The notes under the pieces are model-generated. The model did not search any database. It worked only from the letters and a program-made list of their open reading frames with translations, and was not told the origin of the DNA. Below, in pieces: positions 26,304 through 34,825 of a stretch of DNA of 64,000 bases; the stretch's first letter is position 1; each line of letters starts with the position of its first letter. Source of the DNA: Planctomycetota bacterium (lineage in GTDB: Bacteria > Planctomycetota > UBA1135 > UBA2386); assembly GCA_016716265.1 (NCBI GenBank), contig JADJWQ010000006.1, positions 3,561,501 to 3,625,500 on the forward strand, read 5' to 3'. Made by a program: the position numbers and the translations under genes.

Positions 26304-27400
26304 CCGCGAGCGACCAGCTCCGAGAGTCGCATGCCCGGCGTCAGCTGGGTGGGATCTGGAGAGTTGACTCTCGTCGCCCCGGACTCCTCCCGCACGAAAG
26401 TGAGCGTGCGATCGAGGCTGAAGTAGTCGATCAGCTCCGGGTGATGCGACGCGATCACCGCCTGCGGGATCGTGTCACCGGCGGCTTCCGAGATCGCGTC
26501 GAGCCACGGCTGGATCTCGACGGTGGCTACGTAGTTGTCCGGTTCGTCGAGGAACAGCGTGTAGCCCTGTCCGGCGGTGATGTGAACCAGCGCGTAGATC
26601 GCGAGTAGTGCGCGTTGGCCGTCCGACATCTCGTGCAGCGCCAGGGTGAAAGACTCGCCGTGCTCACGCATCCGTGCGACGAACGCCCGCGTCTCGCGAC
26701 CCGCTCGTTCGAGACTGACGCCTTCGAACCCCGGGATGATCCGCTTCAAGGCTTCGACATAGCCCGGCACGAGGTCCTGACGCTCCTGGAAGATGTGCCG
26801 ATACCATGCTGAGAAGTTCCGCCCGTCCCGCTCCAGCACGGCATCCTCGCTCGAAGTCTCGGTCTCGAAGCTGCGCGGGTAGAGACCGCAAACGAGGAGC
26901 TTGCGCGCCCAGTCCAGGAAGCGGGTAAGCCTCTTGTTGTCCCTGACGGGCGCGATACGAGCGAGTCCGGACTCCGACCAATCCGCGGTGAACGTCGGGC
27001 CCTTGCTGTGATCGTCCTTGTAGAGCTGGATCTCGCCCGCCAAGAACGTGAACAGCGCCCCGCCTGCGGCAGTCAACGATTCGTGCGCGACACGAGCCCT
27101 GCGGCGCTGCTCCTCGTGCTCGATCTCCAATCTGTAGGTCAGACACTCACCTTCGAGTTCGACCGACATCTCGATCGTCTGCCGGCAACCAGTCTGCCAG
27201 CGGGTCAGCGTCGACGGCGGGAAGATGTCGGGGTCCGAGACCTTGGCTAGTCCGCTGAGCAACATGCGTATCGCGAACACGACATCGAACACGGAGGACT
27301 TACCGACGCCGTTGCGCCCCAGCAGCAGGCAGACGTGCCCGAGCGCGATCTCGAAGTTCACGAGACACTTGTAGTTGTCGATGTAGAGCTTGCGGAGCAT
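26291..27400 (-). CDS. AAA family ATPase, SMC/OLD/RecF-like
   Basis: The protein has 369 residues. Walker A is LLLGRNGVGKSSVFD at ~26-40, the signature EMSDGQRALLAIYAL at ~265-280, Walker B TLFLDEPDNYVA at ~287-298, and the switch VIASHHPELIDYF follows. A helical insertion lies between. Architecture matches the AAA_15/AAA_21 ATPases of OLD-type, PARIS-type and other anti-phage or DNA-processing modules. It has a strong ribosome site (GGAGG, 5 bases before the ATG). Hand counts in two 60-base lines give about 60-62% G+C against the 70s around it, pointing to acquisition. It lies 157 bases after the hydrogenase operon on the same strand. Confidence 0.88.
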   Translation of the reverse strand: MLRKLYIDNYKCLVNFEIALGHVCLLLGRNGVGKSSVFDVVFAIRMLLSGLAKVSDPDIFPPSTLTRWQTGCRQTIEMSVELEGECLTYRLEIEHEEQRRRARVAHESLTAAGGALFTFLAGEIQLYKDDHSKGPTFTADWSESGLARIAPVRDNKRLTRFLDWARKLLVCGLYPRSFETETSSEDAVLERDGRNFSAWYRHIFQERQDLVPGYVEALKRIIPGFEGVSLERAGRETRAFVARMREHGESFTLALHEMSDGQRALLAIYALVHITAGQGYTLFLDEPDNYVATVEIQPWLDAISEAAGDTIPQAVIASHHPELIDYFSLDRTLTFVREESGATRVNSPDPTQLTPGMRLSELVARGWAL

Positions 27401-27557
27401 TCGGACCTCCTGGCCGCGAGGCTATCCCGGTCCAGTCGGGGGCAACAGCGGTTCGCACACCACACCCGTGGATCCTGTCGGCAAGACGGGTCACGACCGA
27501 CCGCATCCACACACCGCGAAGACCGCACCGCGCGGTACGAGGATGGCCCGCGCCGGA

Positions 27558-28034
27558 TCAGGGCGCGAGCGCGTCGACCGCGGCCGCGAGCGCGGCGGCG
27601 ACCGGAGCGGACATGGCAGCGCCGAGGTCGCGGTGGGCGGGCTGCACGGCGAGCAGACGGACCTCGAAGGACAGCTCCGCGGCGAGGAACGTGAGCAGCA
27701 GCCGCAACGATGGATCGTGGGTGCCGGTCGCGCCCGGCGCGAGCTCGGCGGGATCGAGCAGGCGCAGCGTGCCGGGCGGCGCGCCGAGCTCGGCGGCGTC
27801 GGCGATCAGCAGGAGCGCGGGAGCGGCGCGGCGGAGCGGCCCGGTCATCGACTCGGGTGCCGTGCCCGCATCGAGCGCGCGCCCGCCGCGCGCGGCGAGC
27901 TGGCGCGCGAGCTCGGGACCGAAGCCGTCGTCGCCGCGCAGGTCGTTGCCGACGCCGAGCACGAGATGATCGCGCTGCCGGAGCGCGGCGAGCTCGCGCC
28001 GCAGCTCCGGCTCGAGCGATCCGGGCGCGCTCAC
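27558..28034 (-). CDS. [NiFe]-hydrogenase maturation protease (HycI/HyaD-like)
   Basis: The protein has 158 residues. Members cut the C-terminal tail from the hydrogenase large subunit once nickel is in place. The family N-terminal motif is clear as LVLGVGNDLRGDDGFGPEL, with the acidic residues that sense nickel. Later segments (LLLIADAAELGAPPG; THDPSLRLLLTFLA) match HycI rather than HyaD in style. The start is a GTG overlapping the stop of the NuoI-like ferredoxin (GTGA). It is the last gene of the operon, and the large subunit at 34822-36081 has a matching cleavable tail. Confidence 0.88.
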   Translation of the reverse strand: MSAPGSLEPELRRELAALRQRDHLVLGVGNDLRGDDGFGPELARQLAARGGRALDAGTAPESMTGPLRRAAPALLLIADAAELGAPPGTLRLLDPAELAPGATGTHDPSLRLLLTFLAAELSFEVRLLAVQPAHRDLGAAMSAPVAAALAAAVDALAP

Positions 28035-28651
28035 AGCACGGGACCCCACTCGTCCATCAGCGTCACCGAGCGCCGACACGCCGGGCACAGCACGCGCTGG
28101 ATGTCGGAGCGATCGAGCGGTCGACCGTCGCGCGGCGCGGACTCGCGCAGGCCGAGCGCGTCGTGCGTCGCCAGATACAGCGTCGGATTCGCCGCCGCGA
28201 CGGGACCGAGCCGCCGGTGGATCCAGGCGAGGTGATCGCGCGCCGTGATGCGCCCCCCGCACAGCTCGCACACGACGAGCTGCTTCTCGACGGTCTCGAC
28301 CATGGTCGACCGGTCGAAGCCGGACAGCTCGTAGTCCTGCGACAGCGCGACGCCCTGCTGCGTCGTGCACGCGCGCATGCACTCACCGCAGAACACGCAG
28401 TTGTCGAAGTGCAGCACCAGCGTCCGCCACCAGGTCCCGTCGTCGCGCGCCTCGTCGCGCACCTCGATCGCGCGCACCGGACACACCTCGGCACACGCAC
28501 CGCAGCCGATGCAGCCCTCCGGGTCGTAGGTCGGTCGACCCCGGATCCATGCCGGCAGCGGCGTGGGCTGGGCAGGGAACGGATGCGTGTACGGACCCTT
28601 CAGGAGGCTGGTCACCGCTTCCTTGAGCTCGCGGAGCTTCGGGCGCTTCAC
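28031..28651 (-). CDS. NuoI/HycF-like ferredoxin subunit of the hydrogenase
   Basis: The protein has 206 residues. Two [4Fe-4S] motifs lie in the first half: CIGCGACAEVCPVRA and CVFCGECMRACTTQQ. The C-terminal half has two CxxC pairs (VVCELCGG and VLCPACRR) that could bind zinc or iron in rubredoxin fashion. In group-4 hydrogenases this subunit passes electrons to the small subunit, or between the peripheral modules and the membrane core. Its position after the antiporter genes, rather than next to the hydrogenase subunits, resembles Mbh clusters, where MbhN comes last. The ATG overlaps the mrpG stop. Confidence 0.9.
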   Translation of the reverse strand: MKRPKLRELKEAVTSLLKGPYTHPFPAQPTPLPAWIRGRPTYDPEGCIGCGACAEVCPVRAIEVRDEARDDGTWWRTLVLHFDNCVFCGECMRACTTQQGVALSQDYELSGFDRSTMVETVEKQLVVCELCGGRITARDHLAWIHRRLGPVAAANPTLYLATHDALGLRESAPRDGRPLDRSDIQRVLCPACRRSVTLMDEWGPVL

Positions 28652-29064
28652 GGGTGCACCTCCCGGCCTTGCGGGCCGCGCTGCCGCTCGACCTCGCCCG
28701 GCGACACCGGTGCGCGGCGGCCCTCGTCGTCCTCCGCGTACCGATCACCGACCGAGCCGCTCCACAGGCCGAAGCCCGCGCGGTGCGAAGCCCGGGCGAT
28801 CGCATGCGCGGCGGTCGGTGACGTCATCGCCACGAAGAACATGCAGACCACCGCCTTCCACCCCAGCGAGTCGAAGCCGAAGCGGATCAGCACGCCGAGC
28901 AGGATGAGGAACGTGCCGAGCGTCACGCACTTCGTGCCGGCCTGCAGGCGGTTGTAGACATCGGGGAGCCGCACCAGGCCGAGGCAGCCGACGACGTCGA
29001 AGAACAGCCCACCGAGCATCACGACGAACGCGATCAGGTGGCTCGGTTGCGACAGGTCAAGCAT
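28648..29064 (-). CDS. mrpG: Mrp antiporter subunit MrpG-like
   Basis: The protein has 138 residues with three membrane helices. The MnhG/MbhC signature GLVRLPDVYNRLQAGTKCVTLG is clear, and MFFVAMTSPTAAHAIARASHR follows. MrpG is one of the small subunits of multi-subunit Na+/H+ antiporters and of Mbh-type hydrogenases, acting in the ion channel. The hydrophilic tail (~35 residues) is longer than usual. It overlaps mrpF by eight bases. Confidence 0.93.
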   Translation of the reverse strand: MLDLSQPSHLIAFVVMLGGLFFDVVGCLGLVRLPDVYNRLQAGTKCVTLGTFLILLGVLIRFGFDSLGWKAVVCMFFVAMTSPTAAHAIARASHRAGFGLWSGSVGDRYAEDDEGRRAPVSPGEVERQRGPQGREVHP

Positions 29065-29323
29065 CGAACGCCCTCCCTTCGAGCAGCTTCGCCAATGCCA
29101 GGCTGCCGACGAACGCGAGCAGCGACCACGCGAGGCCGACGATCAGATACAGGTCCTTGCCGAGCGCCACGCTGAGGACGGCGCAGAAGCCGACCATCAG
29201 GATGCCGAGGATGTCCACGGCGACGGCGCGGTCCGCCGGCGTCGGGCCGCGCAATGCGCGCCAGACGACGAGCACGAAACCGAGCGTCAGGCCGAACAGC
29301 AGCACGAGGATCGCGGTGGTCAT
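29057..29323 (-). CDS. mrpF: Mrp antiporter subunit MrpF-like
   Basis: This 88-residue, three-helix protein has the family segment GPTPADRAVAVDILGILMVGF. MrpF/MbhB-like subunits pair with MrpE and MrpG in the sodium-translocating module. The ATG overlaps the mrpE stop (ATGA). Length and motif are standard. Confidence 0.93.
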   Translation of the reverse strand: MTTAILVLLFGLTLGFVLVVWRALRGPTPADRAVAVDILGILMVGFCAVLSVALGKDLYLIVGLAWSLLAFVGSLALAKLLEGRAFDA

Positions 29324-29847
29324 TCGAAGATCCTCCGGATGAAGAACTCGAACTTGCGAAGCTCACGCTCGGTCGCGCCGTCGGGATCCTGCTCCGGCAC
29401 GCAGATGCGGTGCACGTAGAGCACGTCGCCGACCAGGTCGACGCTGAGTGTGCCCGGCGTCAGCGTGATCGAATTGGCGAGCAGCACGCGGCCGGACGGG
29501 CTGCGCAACGTGGTGCGCGCCCGCACGATTCCCGGCCGGATCGGCAAGCGTGGATGCAACACGCGCCAGGCGACGTCGACGTTGGCCCTCACGACGTAGG
29601 CGAGCAGCACCGGCAGGTAGGCGAGCGCGAAGGCCAGCCGGAGCGGCGCGAGCAGCAGCGGAGCCTCGTCGAGCTCGACGCGCCGCAGTCCCCACGCGAC
29701 GCCAGCGCACAGGAGCGCGCCGACCGCGAGGCTCGCCGCGTCGAACGACCAGGTCACGGCGAGCCACAGCAGCGCGCCGAACACGAACAGCGAGACGAAC
29801 CGGCCGAGCCGGTGCGCGACGAGCGGTCCAGCAGTCGCGGTCATCAT
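29320..29847 (-). CDS. mrpE: Mrp antiporter subunit MrpE-like
   Basis: This 175-residue protein has two or three N-terminal membrane helices and a soluble C-terminal domain. SGRVLLANSITLTPGTLSVD is the diagnostic MnhE/MbhA motif, followed by LYVHRICVPEQ. It starts with two consecutive ATGs; the first overlaps the mrpD stop. The role is structural or in ion transfer within the Mrp-like module. Confidence 0.93.
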   Translation of the reverse strand: MMTATAGPLVAHRLGRFVSLFVFGALLWLAVTWSFDAASLAVGALLCAGVAWGLRRVELDEAPLLLAPLRLAFALAYLPVLLAYVVRANVDVAWRVLHPRLPIRPGIVRARTTLRSPSGRVLLANSITLTPGTLSVDLVGDVLYVHRICVPEQDPDGATERELRKFEFFIRRIFE

Positions 29848-31373
29848 GGCCTCCCGAGCACCAGCCGCAGGTAGCTGTCGATCGCGGGCGGTTGCCCGTC
29901 CGCAGACTGCGCCGTGGCCGCCGCACCCTGCACGACGTCACCGAGCCCGAGCGGCCACAGCACGAAGGTCAACAGGCACAGCGCCGACAGCACGAGCACC
30001 GGCACGTGCATGGACGCCGGGACGTCCCTGACGTGCGCCAGTCGCTCCGGCAGCGCACCGAACAGCGCCTTCCTCTGCACCTTGACGAACGATGCGAGCG
30101 TCAGCAGGGCCGTCAGCGCCGCGATGGTGCCCGCCCACGGCAGCCCCGCCGAGAACAGGGCAATGAGGATCAGCAGCTTCGACCAGAAGCCGTTGAACGG
30201 TGGGATCCCGGAGATCGACAGCGCGGCGCCGATCGTCCCCGCAGCGGTCCACGGTGCGCGGCGCGCGAGCCCACCCATCTCCGACAGGTTGCGGGTGCCC
30301 GTCATCCGCTCGAGCGAGCCCGACGACAGGAACAGCGCCGACTTGAACAGAGCGTGGTTGGCGGCGTGGAACAGTGCGGCAGTCACGCCGAGCGCCGAGC
30401 CCGTGCCGAGGCCGACCAGCACGAATCCCATCTGGCTGACCGAGTGGTAGGCGAGCAGGCGCTTGAGGTCGTCCTGACCCAGCGCGAGCAGGACGCCGGC
30501 GCCCATCGACACGCAACCGAGCACGAGCAGCAGCGTCTGCACGCGCGGGTCGGGGCCCAGGATCGTGAAGAACACCCGCACCAGCGCGTAGATGCCGGTC
30601 GTCTTGATCAGCAGGCCCGACAGCACGGCGGAGATCGGCGCGGGGGCGCTCGGGTGAGCGTCGGGCAGCCAGGCGTGGAACGGCATCATGGCGGCCTTCA
30701 GACCGAACCCGAACAGGAACAGCGCCGACGCCCCCAGGAGCGCCGCACCTCCCAGCCGACCCTCGCGGACGGCGACCGCGATGTCGGCCATGTTCAGGAA
30801 GCCGCCCGCCGCGTACAGCACCGCGATACCGATCAGGATCGCGAGCGACGCGATCGAGCCGAGCAGCAGGTACTTGAAGGACGCCTCGACCTCGCGGTCG
30901 CCGGTGCCGAACGCGACCAGCGCGTAGCTGGCGATGCTCGCGATCTCGACGAACACGAACAGATTGAACACGTCGCCGGCGAGCACGGCGCCCGTCATGC
31001 CGGCGAACACGAGGTTCAGCAGCACGTGATACAGCGCGCGGCCCGTGGAGCGCTCGAGGTAGCGGAATCCGTACACGACCACGGCCGTACCGACGACGGC
31101 GACGACCAACAGGAACAGCCGTGCCAGACCATCGAGGACGATCGCGATCCCCGCGACGAACGGGCGGCCGTCGCGCATCGTGACGCCGTATCCACCGGCC
31201 ATGTTGACGGCGTCGGTGCCCACGGCGATCGCGGTGAGCGACAGGCCGAGCACCGCGAGGATTCCCAGCAATGTGATCGCCCCGCAGACGCGGTCACCGA
31301 ACCGCTTCAGCAGGAGACACAGGAAGGCCGCGGCCAGCGGGATGGCGACGAACAGCGGGACCAGGTCGACCAT
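29844..31373 (-). CDS. mrpD: MrpD/NuoN-like proton- or sodium-translocating subunit
   Basis: This 509-residue, ~14-helix protein belongs to the complex I NuoL/M/N and MrpA/D family. Key channel segments are visible: FVFVEIASIASYALVAFGTG with its conserved glutamate, LKAAMMPFHAWLPDAHPSAP with its lysine and histidine, LAYHSVSQMGFVLVGLG, and HAANHALFKSALFL. In Mbh this position corresponds to MbhH, which couples electron flow to ion movement. It lies ten bases downstream of mrpC. Confidence 0.93.
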   Translation of the reverse strand: MVDLVPLFVAIPLAAAFLCLLLKRFGDRVCGAITLLGILAVLGLSLTAIAVGTDAVNMAGGYGVTMRDGRPFVAGIAIVLDGLARLFLLVVAVVGTAVVVYGFRYLERSTGRALYHVLLNLVFAGMTGAVLAGDVFNLFVFVEIASIASYALVAFGTGDREVEASFKYLLLGSIASLAILIGIAVLYAAGGFLNMADIAVAVREGRLGGAALLGASALFLFGFGLKAAMMPFHAWLPDAHPSAPAPISAVLSGLLIKTTGIYALVRVFFTILGPDPRVQTLLLVLGCVSMGAGVLLALGQDDLKRLLAYHSVSQMGFVLVGLGTGSALGVTAALFHAANHALFKSALFLSSGSLERMTGTRNLSEMGGLARRAPWTAAGTIGAALSISGIPPFNGFWSKLLILIALFSAGLPWAGTIAALTALLTLASFVKVQRKALFGALPERLAHVRDVPASMHVPVLVLSALCLLTFVLWPLGLGDVVQGAAATAQSADGQPPAIDSYLRLVLGRP

Positions 31374-31382
31374 CGATTCCTC

Positions 31383-31730
31383 CTAGCCGTGCAGGCGGTT
31401 CATGCGGGTCGTGTCCAGCGTGCCGAACCGCTGGTGCAGACGCATCGCGATCGCGACCAGCAGCATCACGACGCCGAGACCGATCACGATCGACGTCAGC
31501 ACCAGCGCCTGCGGCAGCGGATCCACGCTGCCCGCGGCGAACGCGGCCGGGTCCTCGCCCGGCGTCAGGATCGGCGGGCGGCCACCGTCCCGATAGCCGA
31601 TCGCGACCAGCAGCAGGTTGACCGCGTACTCGACGATCGCGAGCCCGAGGATCTTCTGCACGACGTGCCGCTTCACGAGCAGGCCGTACAGCCCGACGAA
31701 CAGCAGGACGGCGATCAGCGGGTAGATCAT
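31383..31730 (-). CDS. mrpC: MrpC/NuoK-like subunit
   Basis: This 115-residue, three-helix protein has the NuoK/MnhC-type segment KILGLAIVEYAVNLLLVAIGY and a buried glutamate. The second half (LPQALVLTSIVIGLGVVMLL) is canonical. The start ATG overlaps the mrpB stop. It corresponds to MbhG. Confidence 0.92.
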   Translation of the reverse strand: MIYPLIAVLLFVGLYGLLVKRHVVQKILGLAIVEYAVNLLLVAIGYRDGGRPPILTPGEDPAAFAAGSVDPLPQALVLTSIVIGLGVVMLLVAIAMRLHQRFGTLDTTRMNRLHG

Positions 31731-32236
31731 GCTTCCCTCCCCTCCGGCTCCGGGCCCTGCGGTGCACCGGCATCGCTGAACTCGTCGGTCCCGACGTCCT
31801 CCGCCGCGCGACCGAAGGCGGCGACCGCCAGGAACCCGGCGAACAGACCGGCGCCGACCTTCAGCAGGATCGCCAGATTGAGCAGCACGAGAGACGGCGC
31901 GCTCGTCAGCCGGAATGGCTCGGGGTCGCGACCCGCCCACTGCGCGAGGAAGTGGCCGGCCGCGTAGCCGAGCAGCGCCAGCGCGAGGAACGCGAGCGCG
32001 CCCACGGCGTCGAGGGTCGACGCCAACCGACCGAACCACGCCGCGGGGCCGGTCTTCGCTCCGAACGCGAGCGTCGCGAGGACGAAGCCGCACGTGATCA
32101 CGACTCCACCGGCGAATCCCCCGCCGGGCGTCAGATGACCGAACAGCGCGACCGCGAAGCCGAACACCAGCACGAAGCCGAGCAGCCAGCGGGTCACGAT
32201 GCGGACGATCGGGGACATGCCGCCTGGCTCAGACAT
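31727..32236 (-). CDS. mrpB: MrpB-like antiporter subunit
   Basis: The protein has 169 residues with four predicted helices. The MnhB motif HLTPGGGFAGGVVITCGFVLA is unmistakable. It corresponds to MbhF. The hydrophilic tail after residue ~145 is rich in Asp, Glu, Gly and Pro. It overlaps the upstream gene by eight bases. Confidence 0.92.
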   Translation of the reverse strand: MSEPGGMSPIVRIVTRWLLGFVLVFGFAVALFGHLTPGGGFAGGVVITCGFVLATLAFGAKTGPAAWFGRLASTLDAVGALAFLALALLGYAAGHFLAQWAGRDPEPFRLTSAPSLVLLNLAILLKVGAGLFAGFLAVAAFGRAAEDVGTDEFSDAGAPQGPEPEGREA

Positions 32237-32888
32237 GCTGCACCTCCTGGTCGCGAGACCGCGCAGCCGAGTGCTGCGGCGGGAGTTCGCGCTCCGCGGG
32301 CTTCGGATCGTCGGCGCCGCCGGGCGGGCCGCCGCGCGGCACCGGCGGCGCACGGCGGACGTCGCGCCCGGTATGCCGGAGCACGACCAGCGCGCCGACG
32401 ATCGCCGTGAGGATCACCGTGGCCTCCCCGAGCGTGTCGTAGGCGCGGTAGTCGAGCAGGATCGCGGTCACGACGTTGCTCGCACCGGTCTGCGCCGGTG
32501 CGTTCTCCAGGTAGTGACCCGCCGGCAACGACGCTCCACTGCCGAAGCGCGGCAATGCACTCAGCACGTGGATCATCAGGCCGAGCAGCATCAGCAACAC
32601 GCCACCGCCGAGCCATACGGCGACCGCGTCGCGCCGGTCCGGCGCCGCATCGACCGTCCGGCCGGTGCGGCCCGTCAACCGGATCAGCACGGTGACGACG
32701 ATCACCTCGACGACCACCTGGGTGATGGCGATGTCGGGTGCGCCGAGCAGCAGGAACACGATCGACAGACCGAGTCCGACCACGCCGACCGCGATCACCG
32801 CCGACAGCAGATTGCGCAGCTCGAGCGCGATCAGCGACCCGACCACCAGCAGCACGAGCAGTGCGATGAGCACGACGTCCATGGTCAT
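32229..32888 (-). CDS. MbhD/MbhE-like fusion (MrpA C-terminal region)
   Basis: The protein has 219 residues. Residues ~1-75 match the DUF4040/MbhD type (ALELRNLLSAVIAVGVVGLG; LLGAPDIAITQVVVEVIVVT). Residues ~85-175 match the MbhE/MrpB N-terminal type (YLENAPAQTGASNVVTAILL; YDTLGEATVILTAIVGAL). In canonical Mrp these parts are the C-terminus of MrpA. Here they form a free subunit, as in Mbh hydrogenases, though fused together. The ATG at 32888 overlaps the upstream stop; the longer open frame upstream is not conserved. The tail is Arg/Pro-rich. Confidence 0.85.
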   Translation of the reverse strand: MTMDVVLIALLVLLVVGSLIALELRNLLSAVIAVGVVGLGLSIVFLLLGAPDIAITQVVVEVIVVTVLIRLTGRTGRTVDAAPDRRDAVAVWLGGGVLLMLLGLMIHVLSALPRFGSGASLPAGHYLENAPAQTGASNVVTAILLDYRAYDTLGEATVILTAIVGALVVLRHTGRDVRRAPPVPRGGPPGGADDPKPAERELPPQHSAARSRDQEVQHV

Positions 32889-34825
32889 CTCCCGAACAGC
32901 AGCGCCACGAACAGAACGGCGGTCCCCGCGAAGCACCAGGCGCAGTAGTCGGTCAGCACCCCGCTGTGCAGACGTCTCAGCAGCGCGACGACGGGGCGTC
33001 CGAACCCGATCGACACCTCGTACGGATCGAAGCCGCCGCGCTCGCCACGCCGGAACACCGGACGCAGGACGGGCAGCTCCTCGACCGTGCGGTAGAACCC
33101 GGTGCCGACGAACCGGTGCCGCTCTCGGTCGAGCGCTTCACCGCCGATGAACGTCGGTCGCACGCGCGGCGCCCCGGAGCGACCGAGCGAGCCGGCGAAC
33201 GCGGCGACGACTGCGACGCCGAGCAGCAGTCCGGCGACCAGCCACGGCGCGAACGACGACATCGCGAAGCGCGGCGCCGCGGCGGCGATCACCTCCGGCG
33301 GCGCGCCGACCGGCAGCCAAGTCGCGGGGTCGCCCTGCAGCGCGGACGCACCGCTGACCGCGCCGTCCGGCGCCAGCCCGACCACCGGACCGACGAACCC
33401 GTCGAGCACCGCGCCGGGCAGGACGCCGAGCAGGACGCAGGCCGCGGCCAGCGTCCCGAGCGGGAGCAGGACACCGGGGCTCGAGGTCTCGCGGGCATCG
33501 CCGAGGTGCGCGGCGCGCGGACCGCAGAACACCGAGTGGAGCACCTTGACGAACGACGCGAGGGTCAGCGCCGAGCCGAACACCGCCGCGACGAGGAACA
33601 GCGGCTGATCGGCCGCGACACAGCCCTGGTAGACGAGCCACTTCGACGCGAAGCCGTTCAGCGGTGGGATGCCCGAGATCGCGAGGGCGGCGACGAACAT
33701 GCAGGCGAAGGTGACCGGGAAGGTCCGCCCGAGCCCGCCGAGTCGCGCGAGGTCCGCCGTTCCGGTCTCGCGCTCGACGCTACCGGCACCGAGGAACAAG
33801 CACGCCTTGTAGATGGCGTGATTGAGCATGTGGAACACACCGCCGATCACGCCGATCACCGTGCCGGTGCCGATGCCGAGCAGCATGTAGCCGACCTGGC
33901 TGACGGCGTGGTAGGCGAGCAGCCGACGCAGGTCGTGCTGGATCATCGCCATGAACACGGCGCCGAGCATCGTGACGACGCCGACCGACATGACGACCAT
34001 CCGCAGCGCGGCGGACGTCTCGAACCAGTCGAGCGAGATCCGGGCCAGCAGGTAGATGCCGAGCACCTTGTCGATCGAGCCGGGCAGGAAGGCCATGACC
34101 ACGGGGTTCGAGCCCTTCGCCATGGTCGGGATCCACGTGTGCAGCGGCATGGCGCCGGCCTTCGCGATCGCCGCTGAGAACAGCAGGAGCCACGCGACGA
34201 TCAGCGGGCCGCTGGACGTCCCGAGCGGTGCCGCGCGCAGTGCCGAGATCTCGAGCGGCCGCTCGACGCCGGCCTGCTGCTGCGACAGCGCGATCAACAC
34301 CACACCGCACAGCAGCGCGAGGTCGCCGAGCCCCAGCATCACGAACGCCTTCGCGGCACCCTCGCTGCCCTCGGCCCGACCGCCGATCACCAGGAGGAAC
34401 AGGCACAGCGTGACGACCTCCCAGCCGACGACCAGCAGCAGGAGCTGGTCGGCGAGCAGCACGGTCGCCGCGCCGGACGAGGCGATCAGCATCCAGGCGT
34501 AGTGATGCCCCGGTGCGCCGCCCCGCTCGCGATACCAGCCGATCGAGTAGACCGCACACAAGAGCGCCATGGTCGCGGCGAAGCCGACCGCCCAGCCCGA
34601 GAACCCGTCGGCGCGCAGCACGACGTCGAGCGGCAGCGGTCCGACCGCGAAGCCCGCGACGGCGAAGCCGGCGCGTGAGCCGACGATCGACCACGACACC
34701 GCGCAGCCGGCGACCGCGCCCAGAGCGCCGATCACCGCACGCCACGCACGCCAGGCCGGCGGCACCAACAGCGCCAGCACGCCGGCGAGCAGAGGGACCA
34801 CGATCGGGAGCAGCAGAGCGTTCAT
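32885..34825 (-). CDS. NuoL/HyfB-like membrane subunit
   Basis: This 646-residue protein has ~15 helices. Family segments are DQLLLLVVGWEVVTLCLFLL with the channel glutamate, AKAGAMPLHTWIPTMAKGSN, LAYHAVSQVGYMLLGIGTG and HMLNHAIYKACLFLGAGSVE. A C-terminal extension (residues ~540-646) contains the soluble stretch FVGTGFYRTVEELPVLRPVF and a final helix. That is unlike MrpA and closer to HyfB/CooM-type subunits. A second antiporter-like subunit besides mrpD suggests more than one ion-pumping channel. It overlaps the hydrogenase large-subunit gene by four bases. Confidence 0.92.
   Translation of the reverse strand: MNALLLPIVVPLLAGVLALLVPPAWRAWRAVIGALGAVAGCAVSWSIVGSRAGFAVAGFAVGPLPLDVVLRADGFSGWAVGFAATMALLCAVYSIGWYRERGGAPGHHYAWMLIASSGAATVLLADQLLLLVVGWEVVTLCLFLLVIGGRAEGSEGAAKAFVMLGLGDLALLCGVVLIALSQQQAGVERPLEISALRAAPLGTSSGPLIVAWLLLFSAAIAKAGAMPLHTWIPTMAKGSNPVVMAFLPGSIDKVLGIYLLARISLDWFETSAALRMVVMSVGVVTMLGAVFMAMIQHDLRRLLAYHAVSQVGYMLLGIGTGTVIGVIGGVFHMLNHAIYKACLFLGAGSVERETGTADLARLGGLGRTFPVTFACMFVAALAISGIPPLNGFASKWLVYQGCVAADQPLFLVAAVFGSALTLASFVKVLHSVFCGPRAAHLGDARETSSPGVLLPLGTLAAACVLLGVLPGAVLDGFVGPVVGLAPDGAVSGASALQGDPATWLPVGAPPEVIAAAAPRFAMSSFAPWLVAGLLLGVAVVAAFAGSLGRSGAPRVRPTFIGGEALDRERHRFVGTGFYRTVEELPVLRPVFRRGERGGFDPYEVSIGFGRPVVALLRRLHSGVLTDYCAWCFAGTAVLFVALLFGR

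Noticed and set aside
25764..27400. Naming the ATPase/TOPRIM pair PARIS or Gabija
   Set aside because: Protein sizes differ and the small protein cannot be placed in DUF4435 or in GajB-type helicases by eye.
29550..31967. 805-codon open frame on the plus strand
   Set aside because: It is antisense to mrpE, mrpD and mrpC, which have full family motifs; its own sequence is Arg/Gln/His low-complexity.
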